A DNA stretch of 64,000 nt from Diadema setosum (lineage: Eukaryota; Echinodermata; Echinoidea; Diadematoida; Diadematidae): positions 32,047,162-32,111,161 of the forward strand of contig NC_092698.1 in assembly GCF_964275005.1 (NCBI RefSeq), given 5' to 3'. Position numbers and translations under genes: made by a program. Numbering within the stretch: position 1 is the stretch's first letter; each line of letters begins with the position of its first letter. This document shows, piece after piece, positions 49,601 to 59,220 of the stretch. The notes beneath the pieces were generated by a model. The model worked only from the letters and a program-made list of their open reading frames with translations. It searched no databases and had not been told where the DNA came from.

Positions 49601-52600
49601 GGTCAAAGATCAAAATTCTGTGTAGAAGTTTTGAAGCCCTCACCTAGTGCCATCACATAAAGCAAACGGAATCGAAATCGGGTTAGAAATGGTGAAGGAG
49701 TAGCATTTTGTAGCAAAATGTACAATATAGGTCAAAAATCAAGGTCAAAGGTCAAAGAAGTCAAAGGTCAAAATTCTGTGTAAAAGTTTTGAAGCCCTCA
49801 CCTAGTGCCATCACATAAAGCAAACAGAATCGAAATCGGGTTAGAAATGGCAAGGAGTAGCATTTTGTAGCAAAATGTACAATACAGGTCAAAAATCAAG
49901 GTCAAAGGTCAAAGAAGTCAAAGGTCAAAATTCTGTGTACAAGTTTTGAAGCCCTCACCTAGTGCCATCACATAAAGCAAACGGAATCGAAATCGGGTAA
50001 GAAATGGCGAAGGAGTAGCATTTTGTAGCAAAATGTACAATACAGGTCAAAAATCAAGGTCAAAGAAGTCAAAGGTCAAAATTCTGTGCAGAAGTTTTGA
50101 AGCCCTCACCTAGTGCCATCACATAAAGCAAACGGAATCGAAATCGGGTTAGAAATGGCGAAGGAGTAGCATTTTGTAGCAAAATGTGCAATATAGGTCA
50201 AAGGTCAAGGTCAAAAGTCACAACTGAAATTCTGTGTAGAAGTTTCAAAGCTCCCATGTAGTGCTATCATATAAAGCAAACAGAATCAAAATTGGCTCAT
50301 AAATGACAGAGAAGTAGCAAACTGAACATTTTGATCACACACGGACGCACACACGTACGGAGCCTGTTTCATAGTCCCCTGCTCAAACTCGTTCGGCGGG
50401 GACAAAAATGTTTCTAGACTAAACTGTCTACAGTTATGATTTATTGAGAAAAACAGTGATATCTCCTTATATTTTAGGCTTTATTGCAAAATTTTTACAT
50501 GGTAGGGTGTATTGTGATACAACTGACGTACACAAATGCATCAAATGTGACATCTCAAACATTTTTTAAATCATTGCCCCCAATGGTTCACAGTACCTTT
50601 AAAAGAAGAAAAGTGTTGTGCTGCTTGGTTAAGAAGATTGGAGGAAGAAGTAAAAGAGAAAGAGAGAGAGAATACCACTCCTGCCAACTTACCTGCATGA
50701 TGCTGAGAGTTCATCAGGGCAGCATAGCGGTGGGATGCTCTCAGGAGCAGCACGAGGCTGGCATAGAAGGCAGGTTTGGGGGGAACCCCCTCCTCTGAGT
50801 CTCCATCCTTACCACTGCCGCTGCTGCTAGACTTGTTTAAATGCTTCTGGATGACAGACCAACTTTCGCCCAGTCCACTGACATGTGACATGAGTCGAGA
50901 TGAAACGGCATTGCTGCTATGTTACTTACATGTACATTTGCTCGTAGTCTCTCCCACTCAATTAGAAAGGAGTTTTTAGCATGTAACCCTGACAAAGCAC
51001 TTACAGAAACAGTACTCAGCAGTGTCCAAATGTCACTTTTACATTATCATGTTCTTTCCCAACAATGTATCGCTTCATCTTATTTATTTTTCTTTTCAGT
51101 TGCACTAACCAATATTTTCAAGCAATCAAAAATGACTCCCTTACTGTGGAGAAACAATATGAGATTATAAGAAATTTTCCAAAACGCAGTCGCAGCGGAC
51201 GGGTGCAATTAACTCACTTTTTTCATTTTGACCTGACCTCGCTTTCCTCTTGAATGAACACGTTTCGCACGAAAACCGCTAGGAAAGTGTCGCAGCAAAA
51301 CTGCTGTAACTTTACTATTTATTCATATTTTTTGATAATCCAAACCGTTATGAAAAGTAAACACCTCATTTTAACCTGCCATTATGTTAACTTTTTTAAA
51401 TAACGACGATAAAATATTATAAAATGGAGCATAACTTCACTCTCAAAACGGAAAATAATTGTCAGAAATCGTTGCTAAAATTTCACATTTTGACTTCGTG
51501 AACAACAAAAAACTTTCAAGTATGTTACTAAGTATGTATTTCTTTCCGGAACTCTAAAATATCACATTCGAGAAGTCATGCGTCCGGATATGTCTGGAAA
51601 TAATCGAAAGTGGTGCACTTTCTACCTTCGTTCCGAGCAGGAAATTTCATAGTCATTCGCATACGGGAAGACAGGGTACAGTCCCACGTACCCACATCTT
51701 TGTCGCTCTAACGTCACCTGTACTTCAGTGCCGTACGGCACTGCTGTACTCTCTGCTGATCGTAACTCGTACCGGGAATTCGTAGTTGTAATGTTACTTA
51801 CTATAGTGCAGTAAAATCTGCGTCAAGTCCGAATAATCCAATGTCATGAGGCTATCATGAATTTGCAACTGCATAAATGGTATCATAGCCGATAGATATT
51901 CAAATTTTTGCTACTTTCTTTTTAATAGGCCAGTTCTGATAACGTAAGTGCTTGTCTTTGAGGTGGCGAGGTCCCCATACCCAGCACACTGCTACATTGT
52001 ACTTATCTACACCCCGCTTCCCACTCTCATAGCATGCATGTGTACTAGGCATCCTCAGCAGCCACCTCAGCTCGCATCGCATAGTAACAGTACGCTGCAT
52101 TACATCGACCAATCAGCTCGCTGGATCGAAGCAGCATGGGAACGTCCATTCATTGCGCAAGCGCAAATCAGTTTTTCTTAGAATATGACGTCATTATTCT
52201 GGTTTGCTGCTCCAAGATTTCTGACAAGATACCTCATTTATTTTCACTTGTAACTTCAAAAATAGGTCTTCGGCAAAGCGAACATGGCTACATTAACGTC
52301 CGCACAAGTCTTATGAATATGTATGTCAAGTTTCATGAATGCTAAGTGGTGCGTCAAGATGTGTCTGGAAATAATCAGACAGTAGTTTTCCGAGACAGAA
52401 AAACATGAAATATTGAATAACTTAAAAAGTTCTTGATCATTTCTGGTGACTTTTCGTATGTAGATAGAAATCATGATTTTGCATTGATACTGAAAGTTTG
52501 AGCGATTTTGGTCAATGTATAGCGGAGATATGAGAAGGTGAAATTTTGGTGAAAATGAGAACGCCTGATTCGCACTGCCTCGGTGACGGTTGAAAATTCA

Positions 52601-55543
52601 AAACGTTTCGTGGGTTTCGGGGGAGTTATTTATAGTCGTCCGCTGCGACTGAACTGTGCAAACTTGTTTCAGGGGCACCAATTCCACATTATCATTTCCC
52701 TACTAGTGGCCACCATGGCACAATTTTGTAAGAAATTGAGCACCAGTATAGGAAACAAACTTCACATGTCCTATACCACAAAGTTTCAAACCAATGTAGA
52801 CAGCGTGATGCAGGCTACCACACAAACCCCATCTTAACGAAGGCATAAAGCACAGCAGTTTTTCAGTCGAAACCCCATTTAAGTTCCAATCACTACTACA
52901 GGCCAAAACTATACAATAGATACACATTGTAATACTGAAGCATTATCATAAATGTGTCATGTGACCTGGCTAATAATAGTCTGTAAAGCTCACTGAAATT
53001 CTTAGCAAGTGTGAAATGCACTAGTGTAAGGCAAGATATTTTTGCGCCATGAAATTTTCAGGAATTGTAGCCAACAGGCTTTTTCGCGGCATGAATTTTT
53101 TTGCCAACTGCCACTGGCATTCAATCAATATAGCTCAAACAAAAACTTTCATTAGCCCTATAATTTCACAAATCTTGGCTCTTGCACTATTTGGAAAATT
53201 AAAATGCATTCAAAAATGTCTGGTTTTACAGTATATAAAAAATAGCTATTATTATTATTACTACTACTACTACTACTACTACTATTAATATTATTCCTTA
53301 CAATTTCTACTTCTACTATGTCTGTTGATCATTATATACTTACTCGATCATTGTATAGTCACAGTGCTCACCAAAAATAGAAAAATATACATCATATTAG
53401 CCAGCAACAGGGCTCCAAGAATTGTTCTCACCTCTCTGCAGGAGCAATGAATCCAGTTTCCCAGTGTACACTCTTGGCCAGCAATTTCAGAATGTGCTGC
53501 AGGTTGTCCCACACCGATCCCTCGGGGAGCTCAGTCCCCTCCCCTCCAGCCATTCCGCCTCCTCCTCCCACACCATGGGGAAGGTGCTCACCACCACCAA
53601 CGTGCTTCTGGTGGGGCTGCACTGCCACGGTGACGAAGAACTCGATGGTCTTCTGCAGCCACTTGGAGTACTGCCTGGTGGAGCAGTGTTGGCTGAGCTT
53701 GTCCATGGAGAGAATCACTGGCAGAATCTTATAGACTGGGGAATATTTACGAGTGAAGAGTCATTCTCTGGTTAGTTTGACTGCCTGAAATACATCACAG
53801 CATATATATATGAGTGGCATTACTCAGACAAAACATTGGGAAATATGAACATTGGATAACAAGTAAGCATCCTTTGCCCAATTCTACTTTTATAAATGCA
53901 TAGGATATGGGCCATCATCCTGTCTAAAATTGAAGTAGATGACACTTTAACCCTATTCTAACTGGGCTATTTGAGACCAAGTTTTTACTGAGGGGGGGTC
54001 AATTTGACCCCCCCTTCAGATCTCGGCCGCCGATCGCGCGATCGTCGCGAAATTTTGCCTGAAGATAGAGCTGGATGTCAACTACAAGATTACATGGTCA
54101 TACAATAGAAAAATATTGCCTTTCTATTTTTAATAAATTAATTATGCAAATTTGTGCATGAAATCATATTTTCACCTATAACTCCATTAAAAAGACTGGA
54201 GGATTGCTGAATTTTTGTCTCAGAATTCCTCAAGACACATCAAACAATTTTCATGTAAAAAATAGCACAATCGAAATCAATTTCTTTTGTTTTTTATTGT
54301 TTTGTTAATTTCTAATGTATTTTATTGTTTTTTTGACCTTTTGTTTTCTATTGTTTTTTTGCCAAAATTTGTTGCAGGCACTTTTTCAGGCTTATCTACA
54401 CTAGAATTGATTAATTTCAATGGTTAAAAGTTGAAATAATCTAATTTATATCAATTTAACCAAAAAGCACAATTAGCATTGGATTTGCACACGTTATCAT
54501 GAATTTGAGCTGTTTTTTGGTTGACATGCATATGCAAAACATTACGTAACTTCAAAACTGTGTACCCGGACGTCGCAAATTTGGTGTCAAAATATGCAGG
54601 AGACTTCAATGAAAAAAGTCGTGAAACGACGCGGCAAAATCTTTGCGCGTTGCGAAATCGTGGCGCGAAACGTCGAGGGGGGGGGTCAATTTGACCCCCC
54701 CAGGTAGAATAGGATTAAAGGTTAAATTTCCAACTTTTACATTCTATTTGGAATTGCCTATAAACTCATTTATTTGTTATTCAATTTCTGCAATGGACAG
54801 AATAATTTGTTAAGCTCAAAAAGAAGAGTGGAGCTCACCCATGAGTTTCCTGTAAGGGTTGATGACATGTTTCACACCTTCTGACTTCTCAGTATTCAGG
54901 AGCGTTTCAACAAGAGAAACCTACAAAGACCAGACAAGAACACAATGAGATGTAACAGGTTCTGATTTACAAAGCATTATAAAATGGTTTCAAGAATGAA
55001 GCCAATCAATAGCACTGAAATGAGTCAAGTGTGCGCTTTCGATCTTCTTATTAACATGTAGCCCTATTCATAGATTGGCCTACATTGGAACACTTGTGTA
55101 GCCCTATTTATAGATTGGCCTGCGTTGGAACACATGAAAGCATGCACACAAACACACACACACACATGCATACAAACAAACACTAGACTGCCTTTAATGT
55201 ATAATGCTGTATTATCACAGAGGAAAATCGGTAAAAGCAGTATAGACTTTTAATTCATCCAATTTCTTTGCTTCATTTAAATTTAAAATTATGGTCTAAA
55301 ATTCACCTGGGAATCTTTCTACTTAATTATTATCCCCTCAACATTTTTGTAACTGATGCTAGGCTCAGTTCATTACCTCAATCTTTTAATTGATGAGGCA
55401 GTTCAAATTATTGTGCATGCTTTTCTCTTGTGACAATAAATTGACCACACAGCAATGAAACACAGTCACAAATTCTCTCACAAAAGGAAATGTGATCTTG
55501 GGTTATGTTTGAATGATTGATGATGATGATGATGATGATGATA

Positions 55544-55581
<38 letters not shown>

Positions 55582-58500
55582 ATGATGATGGCTTCTTGTA
55601 TAGCACCAGTATCCACCTCTGAAAGGCGCTCATGGTGCTTGATCTACAATGTCTCAACTTCAACTGTTCAGTCAAAGTACATTTGTATGATGTTGGGATA
55701 TTTAATTTCCATTATCCCGAGTTAAGGATTTGGTGCTATTATAGGGAGGCAGAGCTGGGAAGAGGTAAGTTTTCAGGTAAGTCATGAAGCATGATACAAT
55801 ATCTGCATTTCTAATTCATGGAGAGAGGGCATTCCAAAGCTTGGGTTCAGAGGTCTCAGTCTCCCCGAGCTGTGCGGCTGAGAAATTCCTTCAATTGAGC
55901 TTGGTTCGCTGATCTCAGGCTACGAGCTGGTTGATGCCTCATTAGGAGCTCTGAGATGTAGGATGGAGATTTGCCATGAGGCATTTTAAACACAAGAGCT
56001 CCAAGTTTGGAGGTTATCGTCTCATTAATAAGGAAGCCAATGAAGATCTTGCAAAATGGGGCTAATGGGGACCCTTTTTCTTCAAGAAGTCACAAACTGC
56101 ACAGCCTTATTTTGGGGTCTCTGAAGTCTGTGCAGTCGACTTTGGCTCAAACCCGTCAAAACCGAGTTGCACAAGTCCAGTGGAATTGTCAAGGAGAAAT
56201 ATTGATTAATTCTTCCATTCATTTGATAATCTTAACAAACAAACTTATGAAATATAAAATGCTATGATCCTGGTACACAGCACACATACTGAAACAGGAC
56301 CTGATTGAGACATCCTTTCATAGCAAGGGTAAACGTATTTAATATTCTGTAACAAGCTTTTCATTGAAAGAAAGATATCATTCAGAGGCGTGAAGGTTCA
56401 GGTGTGAGTTTCTTTAATTTGTCTCCCTCTACAAATTAAAATGTTGCGATCTTAACAAATTTAATTTGTAGAGGGAGACAAATTAAAGAAACTCACACCT
56501 GAATCTTTTCATTTGTCCATCAAAGTAATAAAATGGCATATGCATTATATAAAAATATAAAATGGTCGAAAAAAGGTGTGTTTTTTTCTCTCTAACTTAC
56601 CGCTTCCTCGTACCCATTCTTGTTAAATCTCCTGAGTAACAGCATTTGGAGGCATGATTTTTCAAGAACATTCTGGCACTGGTCTAAATGCAAACAGGAT
56701 AACAAACACAAAAAACATACAGAACAATTTCACATTACTAAAACTACTTACATTCCTTCTCTTATAACTTTTATTCTATATATAGAAGACATATGAGATA
56801 AATGGATATAGATTATGTATTTATGATATTGCTCATTGATAAGTACAATGCATTGATATAGTGCTAAATATATTCTTAGTTCTTCTATCAAAAGGTAAAT
56901 GGTAATACAAAAAGTACCACATCTGATAAATATTCAGTGTAAATAAACTGATTACATTTTAGTGTACATTATACAGTACAAATACCTGCTCAATATATGT
57001 CACAAGTAGGTATATAAGAGAAAATAAATGGAGCTAGAAAAGATATATTTCAATAGATACACTAGACATATTCTAAGTAATCAAAGTTGAAAGAATGTAT
57101 GTATTTTGTGAAGGTGCTTGTACGACTATTCTGCCTAAGCTATACAATCTGACTCACAACAATCAGCTATGATTGTGAAGTCAAGGTATATTTTGAGTTT
57201 GTTTTACTGAATGTGAACTGTTCATACATACTAAAAACTAATCCCATTGGCAGATTTTTTACTCACCTATGCACAATACAAGGATTTCCTTCTGGGCAGT
57301 AGTTGGTAGGTGTTCATACACATCTGTCACATAGACAAAGAGCACATCACAAACCTTGGGTAAAAGCCTTTCAGCTATTTAAACCCATTCAGTGTGGGTG
57401 CTGTTTGTACTGTTAATGTATATTTGAGCCATAACTGGGGGGGGGGGGGGGGGGGTTCAGCATTCCTAACTATAGTTGATTATGCACTGACATAGCACTG
57501 CACCCGACTCATTGCATATAACCCACTGAATCATCTCTTTGTGTCCCAATATTTTGGAAACCCCCTGGTTATGGCTGGCATAAGTTACTGTGTTTTAAAA
57601 CCAAACAGGCATCTCATGGTTTACACACAAATAGAAATTTCTTATCGAAGACAGCAATGCATTAATTTAGGTGATACGCTATCAGCATATCACCTATTGC
57701 TTTTTATTCAATCTCCTTCAGCCAACTAGAAAAAATATCACATTGCTATTCATATCTACATTGGGAAGTCAAAACAGTGTGTTGCCCAAAGAATCACACT
57801 GGATCAACTTTGAGCCAATTACTGGCTACAAGTAATGTCCATGAGAGGTTAATTTACATTGTGCTGTACTTGTTCATCCAGCTACCACTTGGTTGCATTT
57901 TGGAACTCTTTTCTCACTGACCTCAGAAATTAAATTCTTTACAGGAAAGTTCAAGACCAACCTCCAAATGCAAGAGATCGGTTGAAAACACCAACAATAA
58001 TTCACCAAGACCTCTTGAATATGTTTCCAGTCTTAAATATTTAATTAATTATCATATTCACAGTGATGTGTAAATCAAAGATTAAGATTGATGAGTCATA
58101 TACACACCAAGAATGTCAGAAATCATAAGTGTGAGAAACTTTGAGCACCTGCAGTATTCATTATCAATATTAAATCACTAAAACCTTTGGATGGTGAATT
58201 AAATTTACAGCTTTCCTTAAGATTTTCAATTCCTTCTTCATGTACACTTTCACATCTGTTACACAACCTGGGACACTGTACACTATGACTGTTTCCTATT
58301 TGCACAATGGTTAGACTTTTAAGATCAATACATTTTACACATTCATATATTTTCCCTACAATATTCAACAGCTTACCTGTGAGGAAAGAAGTTTGAGTGT
58401 CTTTGGAATCACCTTGCAGAGCTTTTGAGATGGCCTGTAGTTCTTCCAGCAACTGTGGTTCTTGCTGGAATTTGTGGAACCTTTGAGTAATTTCAACAAT

Positions 58501-59172
58501 GTAAAGAATTAATGAGGGGAAATACAATGTTCAGCAACTGGACTGACCAAGGGGCATTTAATGAAGGGTTTTGCTAGATATTTCTTCTGACATATTTGCT
58601 CTCAGCCAATCAGATGCAAGGATTTCTGTAGCATATAACAGCTTGTCAGTAAAAATACCTGACAAAGTGCTTCACGAAATGGCCCAGGCCTTTAACTGAT
58701 CACAGATTGCTTAAAGAAATTCAAAGAAATTCATTCTAGGCATAGAACTAATTATCTTCTTCTTCCTTTTTCTTGGGAAAGCTGCAGAATTAATGTTTCA
58801 TCAGTATGCATGTATATATAAAATCAAACACTACTTTCTTTCAAAAACACAGCTGGCACTACTCACTATTAACAGCTGCAATGCCAAATATAGTTCACAC
58901 ATAACCATCTTTTTTATTACATGGCAGAAGCATTAAAAAAAAAAAATGCAAAGAAAGCATTCACTTTGACTCAGATTCACAACATACTCACATTTCAAGC
59001 AGAATAGATGCAGCCTGCTTGACATCTTGGGCTGATTTCTCATAGCAGTAAGCTTGGTACTGTAAAGCATTAGAAGAAAAAGAATACATTGTCCCCTTAT
59101 TTACTACTCCTGCACATTATAGACAATATTCTCACCTAAACATCTGCTCTAGACACTGCCGAGGGTTTAAAA

Positions 59173-59220
<48 letters not shown>

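Larger units (their letters stand above)
54921..56600 (-). other. INTS10 intron 5
   Basis: 1.7 kb. Contains a short direct duplication GTAGCCCTATT(C/T)ATAGATTGG (about 55060-55110), the LINE fragment and the 44-bp inverted repeat. Confidence 0.6.

Noticed and set aside
53422..53775. Two plus-strand frames of 95-117 codons
   Set aside because: They are the complement of INTS10 exon 7, whose minus-strand frame matches the family and splice phases.
55478..55725. Poly-Asp and poly-His frames
   Set aside because: They are translations of the GAT microsatellite at the end of a LINE fragment.
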